From: Nyssa sinensis
Taxonomy: Eukaryota > Streptophyta > Magnoliopsida > Cornales > Nyssaceae
Reading direction: 5' to 3'
NCBI GenBank assembly: GCA_008638375.1
Contig: CM018041.1
Span: forward strand, 2,719,501-2,783,500
Length of the DNA: 64,000 nt
Positions 11,750 through 24,800 of this stretch are shown here, one piece after another. A model generated the notes under the pieces. It was not told the DNA's origin, did not search any database, and was given only the letters and a program-made list of their open reading frames with translations. The first letter of the stretch is position 1; each line of letters opens with the position of its first letter. The position numbers were made by a program, and so were the translations under genes.

Positions 11750-13428
11750 GATAGCTTGAAAAAAAAAAAATGTTGAGCATCATAGAAAATTTTTTAAGGA
11801 ATTCTTTTGTAGCATTTTGTTAATTTTTTTTAAAAAAATTATAAAATAAATATTTATTTTGTAAAGAAAAATATTTTTTTATGTACTTATAATTATTTTT
11901 GTTAAGTTGAATTGAATTGAGTATATAGCATATAATTTTTTATGTATGTGCACGTATTTATATATACTTATGATTGAACTATACACACATTTGTAAATTA
12001 AATTAATTCAAATATACAGATTTTTCAAAAAAAATTAAAATCTTACAAGTCTAGTTTTTCAAATTTAAATTTTTTATTTGGGTGTGAATGCATTAATTGA
12101 ATATTTTTTATGAGAGAGTATATAAGTGTTTATATAGATATCATGTAGATCCAACTGATTTATTGTGTTGGGCTAAAAAAAAATTATTGCACCCATCTAG
12201 TTTTGGTATATATTTAATTTTGCTTTTTATTAAAGTTTGAGGGTTTCATGACAATTGAGAATTGTAATCTCTTTTTTACTTTACTTTTTTTTTTTTCACA
12301 ATTAATGTTATCTTTTTTTCTCTTATTTATTTAAGTATAGTGTAAATGATTATATTTTTTCTTATTCATGTTTTCCTCCAGTTTCTAACAAACCAAACAC
12401 AAGGTTAACTTGTCACACACAAGGCATAATTTCCTAGAAAGTGTTAACTTAAGGACTACATGCATTGGCTTCAAATCTTCAATTATAATATTAGTTTTAT
12501 TTACGAGTATTACAAAACATTATATTCGACTTCGAGGTAGTTTCTTTGGATTCAGACATCTCGTCTTCTGTTCTTGTCTGTTACCAGGGCCGACTTGTAA
12601 GTCGCTTTCTCCACCCTCAAAAGCGTTGTAGATGTGTCATTAACATGATTTCCAAAGGTCCTGCAACAGACACGTAATCTTTGTCCTTTTGTACTTTTTT
12701 CTGTCGGATTGTAAATATTTTAATTTCCCCAGACGCTGTTTTTCTGTGTTCACATTCACACTTACGATTTTTTAAGTCGAGGATTGACAATTTTTTTAAT
12801 CAAAATTGGCTTGTGGGCTTCGTAGGAGACACGTGGGAGACGAACCAACATTCTGAGATTGTGATCTGGGGCGAACACGTGTGGGCTTGTTTTTGTTTAG
12901 TTGATGAGTCCGTGGGTGGTAACAATAATTGACATGGATGGCAAATCATTTTAAAACAATTTCTCATTGAAACTGAACCTTTCAAGACATGGGAATCAAT
13001 TGATTCATTAGTATCGCATGTAAGAGCAGACAAAAGTGTGAGCTCAATATTAAACTTCTATTGACAAATTAAAACACAATGTATAAATACATGCTTTTAG
13101 TTATTAGTGTTTTTTTTTATTCATACATATACTTTTCTTTTTTAATTAAAGTCGTAATATTAAATTACATGCTCTCTATTAAGAAGAGTGAGATTTGAAA
13201 TCCGATTTTTCTTTTGTATTTACCTTATTATCTTACTTCTAGTTGCTAAAAATTCATTATTTATCTGCCATTTTTTTATGTGTTGTTCTAATATGTCAGC
13301 ATAATTACTGGACATCTCAAAGTGTCCAAACTTGCACAAAATTAAGCTTTCAATGAACTCGTTCTTTTTCCAAAATTCATTGTAGTTCTTTTATTTGATA
13401 AAGGCCACATGTTTGCATAATGATATAA

Positions 13429-13430
<2 letters not shown>
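11750..13430. other. AT-rich intergenic DNA, no gene recognised
   Basis: Only short ORFs that resemble no protein I know. Homopolymer tracts are frequent. It could be intronic if the leader exon at 10.5 kb splices to TPP. Confidence 0.4.

Positions 13431-13432
<2 letters not shown>

Positions 13433-13494
<62 letters not shown>
13433..13494. repeat. Compound (TC)n(TA)n microsatellite
   Basis: About 14 TC units run directly into about 17 TA units. A short distance downstream are a run of C (from about 13623) and a run of A (from about 13650). Confidence 0.95.
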
Positions 13495-13498
<4 letters not shown>

Positions 13499-14121
13499 GA
13501 ATAAGCTGATTTTATTTTTAACTGGTGGCAGGTGCTTGTTTCGTAGGAAATTGTTTTACAGTCATGCCATGTCTTGCGTTAATCTTGAGGAAATTTTTCT
13601 GAAAATTGGGTGAAAGTTGTAACACCCCCCCCCCCCCAAACTCCAAGCCAAAAAAAAAAAAAAGCAATCTCCCTCACTCCCTATCAGTTGTTGATTTCTG
13701 TTACAAGAAACAAACCCAAAATTAAACTATCATCTCTTAATCTTTTTCTTTTATTTTTTTGAAATTATTTATTTTTTTATTTATGCACAATTTAAATTTT
13801 AAACGTTTTACCACCACCGACAAGAGTTTTGCAAGATTAAACATGTGATACGTATCATAACACTTGTAGATTTTAAAGTTGGTTGTAGTGTTAGAACGTT
13901 CGCTTTATTTTTCAAACCCATTTGAGTGAATTTTCCTTTTCTCCTAATATACAGAGATGAATATATAGATGAGTTATGTGAGATTACACTCATTCAATAA
14001 ATTATGTTAACATATGAGATTATCTTAATCATATTTTTAAATTTTCTCATCATTTTAATTAGGCTAGTGTCACTATATGAGACTTTTAATACTACATAAT
14101 TTGAAAAAGATTATTAAATAT

Positions 14122-14331
14122 ATGTAATCTAACTCCCCAAGTTTAATTAAAATTATTAAAATAATTATTTTATATATTCAATTTTAAAGTGACCGACCCT
14201 AATCATACTTCTTCAAAACCTTTCAAACTCATATATAAAAAGTTTAATTAGGTCGGTCGCTTTAAAACTAAATATATAAAATAATAATTTTAACTAAACT
14301 TGTGGAGTTATACATTAGTTGACTGTTTAAC
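14122..14331. repeat. Fold-back (inverted repeat) element
   Basis: The left arm, about 14122-14206, reads AACTCCCCAAGTTTAATTA... to AAAGTGACCGACC. The right arm, about 14250-14318, is its near-perfect reverse complement (GGTCGGTCGCTTTAAAA ... AACTTGTGGAGTT). The arms are 65-80 bases and the loop about 45. It looks like a fold-back MITE and would form a long RNA hairpin if transcribed. Confidence 0.75.
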
Positions 14332-14450
14332 ACACACAATGTATAGATTTGATAAGCATTGAAAAGAACACGTGTGTGTACGTGTGAGAGAGAGAGATGA
14401 GGTGAAATGGTAGTTGGAGTTGAGAGTTATACATTAGTTGACTGTTTAAC
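14305..14450. repeat. 27-bp direct repeats 119 bp apart
   Basis: The same 27 bases, beginning GAGTTATACATTAGTTGACT, occur exactly at 14305-14331 and 14424-14450. The first copy overlaps the outer edge of the fold-back element. The intervening segment contains ACACACAATG, ACGTGTGTGTACGTG and a short GA run. This may be a recent partial duplication or the footprint of a rearrangement at the fold-back. Confidence 0.8.
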
Positions 14451-14932
14451 CGTAGCTTCTTGTCGGTTCAGTTGGTCGGGGGCCCACTAATTAAGAACAA
14501 GTTTAACGTTTTCAACTAGCCATGTAATGTTGAGTCATGGAATCTGACTTATTTCATATTTTATATTGTTAGCCTTTGTTTGCATTCACTTACGTTTATA
14601 TGCAATATTGTTCTCAGATTTGACCACTTCTCTTTATACTATTTTCTGACAAACACGTGTAACTTGATGGCGCTTGCAATCATTATTTTAACAAGATCAT
14701 TACTTTTTCCTATTTTATTGAACTAACCCTTTGTCTTATTTGATTTGATTGAACTAAATCCTAAAATTACAAAAACATCAACTATAATTCCATTTATTTT
14801 CACTTAAACCATTATAATTTAAAAATAAATAGAAACATATCAGGACTTGGTTTGGCTAGAGGGCCACTGCCTTTTTAAAGATTTTTTTTTTTTTTTTACT
14901 GAAATTTATTACAATTTTCTATAACGTACAGT

Positions 14933-14935
<3 letters not shown>

Positions 14936-14962
<27 letters not shown>
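14936..14962. repeat. (AT)n microsatellite
   Basis: About 13 AT units in intergenic or intronic DNA upstream of TPP. Confidence 0.85.
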
Positions 14963-14968
<6 letters not shown>

Positions 14969-16541
14969 TGGTTCCATTTTGCAGAACTTCTAAATCTGTC
15001 ATCATTTGCTATATGAATTATATACATATATATTCTACTTGTGCGTAAATTCTACTTTTACATAAATCAATCAACAGCATGCTCATTGTTGGGAAGAAAT
15101 TTAATTGTTCTTTGTCTCTCTCCCAGCTCCATATCTTTTCCTTTTATCAATAGTCTGATTTGAATTCACAACCCCATGTAATGTATTGTAAACGTGCTTC
15201 TGTGATACAACTTCTTTGGCTGGTGTGAGGTTGATTATTGTCCAACATGTGGTTGATTATCTAGTCATTTGAGACCATTAAGTTGGAATTATTGAATAAT
15301 TAGCAATAGCAAAGTGGTTAAGTTTCAACACCATAATGTGATATATAAAAAATACTACATGTTTCTAATTTGTATGCTGGTTTGTATTGTTAATGTGATG
15401 TGATATTTAAAAATATTATATCAATTGAAAATACCCATACAGATATGTAGTACTATTCTTTCATGTATAGAAGTATCTTTGAACACTTTGTATCAATAAA
15501 AGTCTGCTTATATAATTGTCTCAAAAAAATTAAAATTATCAAATCATCTCTGGAATTGACTGACTATATACAATACCTGGAGGAGGTTAGTCTTGCTTAA
15601 AGTTCAGTAGAGTGAATTACAAAACGTGCAACCTTATAGATGAGATAATATTAGTTATTAGGGAGGAAAAAAAACGAAAGAAGAAGAAGAGGAAAAAAGA
15701 GAAGTAAAAGTTAATAATGTTGTGATACGATAAGCATCTGATTAACAAGTAAATGAGTTGGTTTAAGAGTTTTGTCCTCATTTTCCATGCACTCCTCATT
15801 CTTAAGTAGGGTTCACATAGTTATGATCGAGAATCACTGGCCATATATGTGTCGGTTCGATAGTGACGCAGAGGTCTCTGTCTCATTGTTCTATTTTATT
15901 TTATTTTTTATTCATATATATAATAACTTTTTGTTTTGAAGGTGTAAGAAGTGTTCTCCCAGACACCCCTTCCCCAAAAAACAAAAAAGTCTATTGGCTA
16001 TTTCTCTTTTGCCTTTTTATTTATTGTTCCTTTTTGATTTACTGTAATATGTTTGACTGCTTGGTAAATATCGTAGAAGGAAGGTAATTTGAAATTTTCT
16101 AACTCACGAGAATTGTTATATAAGTAAACTTCCAGGTAACTCTGCATGTTTAATTTACGGTCATCTAGATGAGCTGGGTGGTGCCCACAAATCTTTTAAA
16201 AGTCGACATGGGCTAACCCTATACTGTATGCGTTTTTTTTTTTTTTGGAGAGAGAGATTGTTATTTGGAATAATTATTTAGTGAGATTGTAAGTTGACAT
16301 CATTTTAATTAATGACATGGAGTGATGATTTTATTGAATAATTTTTATTTTGTTTGTAATTTTTTGGGAAAAAAAAAATCAGTCCTCTCGTGTTTATAAT
16401 TAAGAACATGGGATGAGTAATTTTTTTTTTCCCCTTACCCTTTAGGCTTGACTTTTATGGGATTGTCGTAGAGATAGTCAGAAGAAGACAAGAAGAAAAA
16501 GCTTATTTGCTGTTTCATCTCTTTGTTACTTATAGATATAG

Positions 16542-16658
16542 ATGGCGAGAGGACATTTCGCAAGGCTTTACCAGGCAATGGGATTTCAAAGGTTGTTTGC
16601 TAATACGCACGATATTAAGATTAATGGTCGTGATGATGACACCTGCATCACACCCTGA
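16542..16658 (+). promoter_or_regulatory. Upstream ORF overlapping the candidate TPP start
   Basis: ATG at 16542 opens a 38-codon frame ending at TGA 16656-16658. It overlaps the first in-frame TPP ATG (16624) in a different frame. Either it is a uORF that would repress TPP translation, or it is a sign that the true 5' exon structure differs from the model given here. Confidence 0.4.
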
Positions 16659-17187
16659 TGAACCCGATGCTGCATTTGCAAGTTATGATTATTGGTTGGT
16701 GAGTTTTCTATATATTTTTGCACACACACACATATATACTACATGCATATTGGTGATGCATGCCAAGTCAATTGGCAGAGTGCTGCATATATACTAATGA
16801 GGAATATAAAATTTATTGAAGATTGTTAAAATGGCTGAATTTTCCATTTTCTTTCATATAGAAGGAATACCCTTCTGCATTGAGCTCATTCAAAGGAATG
16901 ATGAGTGCTGCAAAGGGGAAGAGGATCATCGTGTTTTCGGATTATGATGGAACTCTTTCACCAATTGTAAATGACCCTGATAGTGCCTTCATGTCTGATC
17001 TGGTAATTAATATATAGAAGTTAGAATTTTCCTCCACTATATATTACAGAATCGAAATTAATACCTATATATATATATGTATAAATATATAATACAAAAA
17101 TTAATTAATTCTTCACCCCTCCCCATATTTATGAGCCATTAATTTGATCATTTCTTTATTGTTGTCTTGATATATAAAGCTTTGTGA

Positions 17188-17224
<37 letters not shown>

Positions 17225-18796
17225 GATGCGTTCAGCTGTCCGTGAAGTTGCAAGGCACTTTCCAACAGCTATAATTAGTGGTAGGAGCCGAGATAAGGTA
17301 ACATACGGGTCCCCTCTTCTCGAACTCCCTGTGTTGTCCTTGTCGAGGATTAGCATTAGATGAAGTAGACCTCATGATATATATAAATATATGTGTGTGC
17401 GCGCTAGATTAATGTGTATATATGTGTTCAGGTGTATGAATTTGTGAAGTTAGATGAGGTGTACTATGCGGGGAGCCATGGGATGGATATAATGGGACCG
17501 CCACGACCACTGAAGTCTTATGATGGCAAATACCAAACTAGAGCCCTTGATAAAAAGGTTAGTTACTTGGGGATCGATGATGAGCTTTAAATTGAGTTGA
17601 AATGCATATATATATATCCATTTGATATATATTATATTTTTTCTACGAAAGGTGGCATTTAATTAATTTTAATCTTTGTAGGGGGACGAATATGTTATAT
17701 TCCAACCCGCGCAAGAGTTCTTGCCTGCAATTAAAGAGGTAAGCCAGTTCTTTCATAGTTCTACTTGGATCAACTTCAAAGAATTAAGATTTACTAATTC
17801 TTAGTGATCATTGCAGTTAGGATTTCACATTTAAGAATCATTTCAATGGGAATTGAATCTGATGTATGATTCACCTCATTTTTTATGCTTATAGAACTTG
17901 CATCTATCTGATGTATGATTCATCTATTTTTCTCTTCCCCTTGCATGGTTTTGATATATATTGATTTCCCTTCATTCGTAACAGATGTTAATGGAGTTGG
18001 AGGAGAAAACCAGTAGAATACAAGGGGTGTTGATAGAGGACAATAGATTCTGCATCTCCGTCCACTACCGACAAGTTCAAGAGGAGGTAATTTCATAGCA
18101 TCATTTTTTTTTACATTGTTGCCATTTTGTTCAAATATAAGAGATTGTAACTGATAATCAGCCATTAATTGGCATGAAAACAAAAAAAAAAACTAAGAGA
18201 ATATTTTTTTTTTTTATCCATGAAGAGCAGGAAACAATGGTTAATTATATATAAAGCTCATTAAAATGATAAAAACAATTATGTATAGTAAAGGGATTAT
18301 ATATGGATTAATATGCAGGAATACAGCATATTAGAAGAGAAAGTGCAGTCAGTACTTAAGAAGTATCCATGCTTTCACCTAACAAGGGGAAAAAAAGTTA
18401 CGGAAATTCGGCCATCAATAAAGTGGAACAAAGGTCATGCCCTGGAATATTTACTTGACACTTTAGGGTTTCTCAACTCCAATGACATCTTCCCGGTTTA
18501 TATTGGAGACGATAAAACCGACGAAGATGCTTTTAAGGTATGATCTAAACTAAACTCAATGTTTGCTAGAAAAGAAAAGAAAGTTAAATTATCATTTTTC
18601 CTGCTAGAAAAGTTATATAAATTTGAATGTAATCAAACTTTTACAGGTTCTAAGAAGTAGAGGACAAGGGTATCCAATCATTGTATCTTCCATACCAAGG
18701 GAAACAATGGCTTCATACTCTCTGCGTGACCCATCAGAAGTTCTTTCGTTCTTGATACGTTTGGCAAGATGGGCAGAGATCTCTTCTTCTCAGTAA
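16624..18796 (+). CDS. TPP: Trehalose-6-phosphate phosphatase
   Basis: Removes phosphate from trehalose-6-phosphate to give trehalose, controlling the sugar signal T6P. Eight exons with GT-AG introns and consistent frame: 16624-16698, 16862-17002, 17226-17297, 17432-17557, 17682-17738, 17985-18086, 18319-18537, 18647-18796; 313 aa with this start. HAD-phosphatase motifs are complete: DYDGTLSP (nucleophile and acid/base Asp), [46 protein letters not shown], and [11 protein letters not shown] for Mg2+ binding. It ends with YSLRDPSEV as in other plant TPPs. Usual length is about 370 aa, so 50-60 N-terminal residues are missing or lie in an unseen upstream exon. The frame of the first exon stays open upstream of 16624 without another ATG. 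Ser replaces the usual Leu before DYDGT (VFSDYDG). Exons after the first are certain; the start is not. Confidence 0.88.
17191..17222. repeat. (TA)n microsatellite in a TPP intron
   Basis: About 15 TA units sit immediately before the 3' splice site (ATATGCAG) of the third TPP coding exon, so length variation here could affect recognition of the acceptor. Confidence 0.85.
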
Positions 18797-19137
18797 CTTC
18801 CAAACCTGGGTATTATTTACAACTGGGTTTCTGGTCTTGTACATAACATCTCCATGCATAGAGAAGGTTTATAGTTAGATCAAGGAATTAAGAGGATAGA
18901 ATAAGTTTTTTCTTGTTTTTTTTTAACACTATTTATTTATAAGGTGTGTTTTTTGAAACCACCATGTGTGCTTCCCTATACAGATGATTGTCTCATGAGT
19001 GACACTACATACATGTCCACTTGAGAACAATATATGTTAGAACATTTTCTGTACATTTCATGTGTCTATTCAGTTTGTTATTTGGATTTGTTGCTTCCAA
19101 GTGAAAATCATTTTTCTACGTCTAATTAATATTTCTA

Positions 19138-20036
19138 AGGTTTTGTTTGGTTAGGAGGAATTCAATACAGTGAAAGTGGTAAAAAGTAAAGTAAAAGAAA
19201 GAAAAGTGAAAAAAAAAAATTTATCCTCTATCTGTTTGGTTATGAAGGAAAAATTAAGAAAGTGACAAGAAAATTGTATTAAAAAAAAAATTCAAATTTC
19301 ATATTCTAGTTTTTTTTTCGGTTGGCAAAATGAATTAATTTTTTTTATATTCATTAATTTTTAATGAAGCACAAGAGAATTCTAAAAAAAAAAAGATATT
19401 ATTAATATGAAACAAGAGTCCTCAAAAGATATTGTTACCTATTTTTTTAATATTATATATATATATATAACATAAGAATTTTTTTTTAAATTCAAATACT
19501 CAAACTATCTTATCTTATTAAAATGAGAAACATTTTTATATTCTTTATTTTTTTTATTGTGACACAAAAATTCTAGAAAAATAATATGTTATTTATATGA
19601 AAAAAAAGTCCTAGAAAAACATTGTTACTTATTTCTTTAATATTATATATATTTACATACGTAAGAAATTATATTAAGTCCAGATATCTACGTTATCTCA
19701 TTAAAATGAAAAGTTTTTCTATACAAACATAAAATTTTTTGATAATTTATTAGTATACTAAAAAATAAGATACAAAAAATTATATATACGAATCTATTTT
19801 AACACATAAACAAGTGAACCAAATATAGATTATAAACTGTTTTTTATGAGAAAAAAAATTTTCTTTTGATTTTTATAAAAAGCGAAGTCACCTTTTTAGA
19901 AAAATTATGCAATTATATATTTTTTATTTTTATAAAAAATTTCCTCTTTCATATTAATTAAACTCTTAACAAATTTAATTTTTTTTTTCCTTTCCTTCAC
20001 TTTTCATCAGTGTCCACCTAATCAATCAAAGCCTAA
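19138..20036. mobile_element. Possible 0.9-kb non-autonomous DNA transposon
   Basis: The left end reads GGTTTTGTTTGGTTAGGAGG. The reverse complement of the right end reads AGGCTTTGATTGATTAGGTGG, so imperfect terminal inverted repeats are present. The interior is extremely AT-rich, with an internal repetition around AATATTATATATAT and AAAGATATTG/AAAACATTGTTAC (19430-19640). No clear target-site duplication and no ORF. It lies between the convergent TPP and nucleotidyltransferase genes. Confidence 0.5.
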
Positions 20037-20363
20037 AGAAATACTTCGGACGGAAAATCACCTTACATGTAATTAATGCTTTCAAAGTAATGTTTCTTTT
20101 TTACTTTTTCACTGTCTTGTGATTGTATATGGTTGCTTCCTTTATTTATTTATTTATTTCATGTGAGGTTTTGCATTTACTTTTGTAATGAGCTATCTTC
20201 TATTTTTGAAACACGAATGTTCAACTGACTGACTTTCCCTATAAAGATGTATTGCATAGTTGGGTCATAAGAAATATTCACATTTCAAAGATATTTCATT
20301 GACGGTGCACACATTTATTCATCCGTGTGTGTGAGAATATGTATATATCAAGCACTGAAACTG

Positions 20364-20366
<3 letters not shown>

Positions 20367-20396
<30 letters not shown>
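20367..20396. repeat. (AT)n microsatellite
   Basis: About 15 AT units in the intergenic region between two convergent genes. Confidence 0.9.
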
Positions 20397-20399
<3 letters not shown>

Positions 20400-21846
20400 T
20401 GTGTATATATGACATTAACCATAATCAAAATAATACTAAGAAAGTAGAAATAACATCAAAATTGCCACTTGCCTATCAAAAAACATAAAAATAAAAATGT
20501 ATGAAATCACAGAGAAGTTAAACATGCATTGGCACGCGAAAATGATTCTCAATCAGATAGCAAGGCATATCCGAAATTGTTCTTCCACTCGTCGAATTCA
20601 TTAAATCTAGTGAGCAAAAAATATCACAAAAAATTGCTGTTATGAAGTGACATCCAAATTATAACCCGACTCGTTTGACTGGCACAAATGTAGTGGTTAA
20701 CAAATAGAACATTACCATGGAGCATTTTCACCTTGAATCAATAAAAAGAGAAATTGAAGATTCTTCCAACAATTTTACCTTTTCACAATGACATTTGACC
20801 ATGAATCCATATATCTTTTAACTCTGTTCTTTTTGAAGAAATAAAAAACAGAGGAAGAAGAAGCTTGATGCAGCCTCGTATGTAGTACATACAAAACAAA
20901 GCCATAAAACAATGAACCAAAGTAAGGCCCTAACTTCTTTACCTGGGAGAGAGCGAGACAAATAGAGATGGACCGAATTCGGTAACTGTAGTAGGCCTTA
21001 TATGCAAAAGAATAAAGGGGCAATAATCCTGTCACTCCACCACCACCCTTCTCTCGAACCAAAATTGGATTTTCCTCACCACCCTCAATGGAGAAATTGA
21101 AATATGATTTTTATAGTGTACATACAAGCTGCAGGCTGGTACAAAATGATTGTTTATCTGCAAGCAAGGAATGCGCACCCCGGTGGAGCAAAGAAGACCA
21201 AAATCTCGTGTGTGAGGCGTGAACAGAAGGGTCTGGCAGTGGGAGATTTTATCATTATAGTTTCTCCCACTTATGTTCCGGTTGGGACATGACAGAGGAG
21301 TGAGTTTTACATCTTTTAGCTGATAATTCCTCTTTGCTGTCGATCTGACAAAATAATCAAACCCCCATAGTAAGATAATAAGACGGCATCAAAAGAAATT
21401 CAATTAAAAAGAGAACTAATAAGAAATAAAATGACCTGCTAAGTAACAACGAAAAGTATGATTGGCAAAATAAAACCATGCTCTGGCAGTGCACATGCTC
21501 ATTGCTCTAGAACAGCAACGACCAAGGCCAAGAGTTGCACTGGTTACATGTAATCAACCACCCAACAAACTCACTCCTGTTTGTTCAATAAACCACGGCC
21601 AATATGAGCATGACCAAACCAATCAAAGCAGGGAATGGGTGGCAACTAACTAATATCAACAGAATATCCCCTTGTTCTGTAAAGACCCAGGCTGTGATAG
21701 AAACCAGCATCTACCAGAAAACCCAGAAAATAGTGTGGGGCTTTTCAGCCTAGCAAATTTGCATTCTGAAAAACTGGAACAGCAATTACCTTTGAAGCTC
21801 AGGTGAGCTGATCTGGGGAAGAATGTGTAGAATCTACTAAAAAGTT
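20400..21846 (-). other. 3' flank / 3' UTR of the nucleotidyltransferase gene
   Basis: The sequence just after the stop codon at 21847 (minus strand) is not strongly AT-rich and is probably 3' UTR. A potential donor (CAAAG|GTAATTGC, near 21790) may mark a 3' UTR intron. No protein-coding frame with recognisable similarity is present. The polyadenylation site could not be placed. Confidence 0.4.
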
Positions 21847-24800
21847 TCACTGCTCATTGACACTTGATGAACCTTCGCCAAGCTGAAATCCTTCGTTCGT
21901 ATCTGAGAAGTGCACGGGCCCAAGAGACCCAAACTCCAGCTGTTCGGCAGGAGAACCACAACCCGTGTTTTGGTCATGTGGACACAACATAACAGAAGGT
22001 AAATTGGTGCCAGAAGTAGAAACTCCAGTAGGATTTACGACTGGTAGTGGATACATGCCACATGGTACATTTAAAGAGCCACGGTGCATGGAGTTTGAAT
22101 AGCAGAATGGACCATTCTGGGAATGGTTTGAAAGAAAAGATCCAAGCTTGAATGTATCCCCTGGCCTATCAGATTGACTGCTGCTTGTACTCAAATCTAA
22201 TCTCGTATTCAGCTTCTGAACTTGGCTGCGACCTTGGCTGCGACCAGAAAATCGTTGCTTTGAGTTGGCATTCCAGTTTCCCTCCCTGTCACCGTGGTTA
22301 TCCTTCCGATCATAGCCAAAATTCCCCCTGTTGTTCCTGGAATTTGACGTTTGCCTGTCCCTAAAAGAGATCTTCTGGAAAAAATAACAACAAAACAGAA
22401 ATTAAGTCCGATCCTATTAATAATGGCAATTCAAAACTTGAATATTAAAAAACAAATGTCTGGGATTACTAGGAGTCATCCGTGTGGAACAAAAACATGA
22501 ACTTTTATAGCTTTCAAAACACCAGCAGAAAGCAAATAAGTGGACTTGCACAAACAAATTTAATTTAAACAAGCCACAACAATTCAAAAGCGATAGGAAG
22601 TTATCCAAGGATGCAATTCAACCCAACAAAGAGTTCCGACTTTTCAACATTAGTCACTGTCAGAACCCTAGTGTCCTGGCAGATGTGATGATGCCAGCAC
22701 CCACACGTGCATGACAGAGGCATGCAATGGATCTTGAAGGTGGAAATCAAGACATCAGAGCTCAGCACAAGTGCATAGAACCAAGAGTGGCATGGAGGCA
22801 ACAACCCCTGGCACAGCCAAGAAGGGCAACAGTAAGCATGATTTGTGCAGAAGCAAGGACTGCTAGGTTAAGGCATAATCCTTTCTGGGTCCAGTGAAGG
22901 CATTTGCATACTATTTAGGCTCAATGGCATGTTTATAATTATGCGGAGGATGTTTCCTCCTGGTAATTAGGTCAAGCTCAGTGCGCTACTAAGAGAAGCC
23001 AATGGGCCACTACTCTACCAGGGGTGCAATCCCATGTCATACACGATTGTGGGGAAAGCATAGACAGAATGCTCAGGAAGTAAATCGGTTGTGAAACCAA
23101 GGGCTTGATTTGAAGCATGTCCCTTTGACAAAGCAGCTTATTGACTTGGGTGGTGCACAGATCACTGGGTATAACTCCGGCTTGATACAAAACCTGGCCC
23201 GGCATTAAGACTAGTTGCCAAGCACATGATATATAGCATAGCACAAGGCATGTACGAACCAAGTCATAACAAAAGATTTTGGCTAGCAATCATAACAACT
23301 ACACAGCCTTAAGTGCTTCATAACTGGGCACGCACAGGTATTTAACCAGACATGTCACAAGTGTCCTTGTCTCAGACAAGCAAGCCGCAGTCCTTTTAGA
23401 CAGTTGCTGGTTCGTCTTAGACAACACTGCAAGCTTGTAGGATTAGCCATGGGCAGAGTTGCTGAAGGTGGCTAACTTAGTCAAATGCTTCACAACAGGA
23501 ATGTCGTTCATCTGTTACTTCTGACCACTCATGCATTGTTGCCAAACTGCTGGTGATTTTCAACAGGACCTTGGCAGTTTTGGGAGTCAATTGCCAAGAA
23601 ACAAAGCATTTATAATTGGGGTCTGATGCAAGTAAAAGGCATTGTATTTGCAGGCATGCAATAATAAAATTGATTAAGAACAAAAGGTTGCGAAATTTAG
23701 CTGTAACTCGTGTGACCGTGTTCATTGTGATTCTTTCTGTGGGTGGCTCACTTCCCACTTCCCTCAGTTGGCTAAAGACAATGAGAACAACTTAGTGCCA
23801 TAACATGATAAAAGAAAAAACCTGTTGGAAAATTTAGCCTATATGACAACTGCCAAATCCCCTCTCACCACACTAATCCATTGAAGGCACATTTTCAGTT
23901 AAATCGTAGGCCACTAATATTTTCTCAACCCAACTCCCTACTACTGTTTGATCTTGCTGCACACGAAAAAACCATCTTCAACCAACTGACTATAGTATTT
24001 TCCAGAACTTGGCTAACTTAGCACAAAGTCATTGGACTTTGATTCTACACCTTATTGTTTCCCCGTATCCGATACAATCTTGTTCCAGCCATTCTCATTC
24101 AAACAAATGTTTCTTAGTTACCTTTGTACCAGAAAGCAAGGCCAGATATATCACTGTCTTAAAAAATTCCATTCTGGTTTTCATGGCGAATCATATAAAA
24201 CTTGAAAAGTACTTCTTTACCCAATTTTTCTAACTCTACATCTTTGGGAAACAACTAACAACCTCTTTGCACCTGCCTCAACCTGCAACCCTTCTTAATT
24301 TTATTTAGAGTTAATTGGTCTTAAGTCCCTACCAAAGATGGTTAATTATTGTAGAGTCCAAGAACTTTTCATTTTTGAGATGAAGAACTTTTTTTTTTTT
24401 TGTTTTTTGATATTAAATCCATTTTTAATTAGTTGACACTTTAATTTTTTTTAAAATGACAATAATACCCTTGTTCTGTTTTTTACTCACCGCCGCCCAT
24501 ATCTAAGCCTCTGCCCATCGCAACACAGTAAAATCTCCAGCCCTCTTGCGTTGTCATTGCAAATCAAAATTTTCAGCCCTCTCATGTTGGCATTGCAAAT
24601 CAAAATCTCCAGCCTCCTATGAAGCACGGACACTCTATTTTGGCTTACATGTCCGTGTCGGACACTGACACTCTCGGACACTTTTCGAACACGTGTCTGG
24701 ACACTAGAATCATGGATATTGATGATTAGATGAAGAATTTTTTTAATTTTTATTTAATGACTTTGTTATTTTCATATATCTTAATAATATCTTTTAAATT

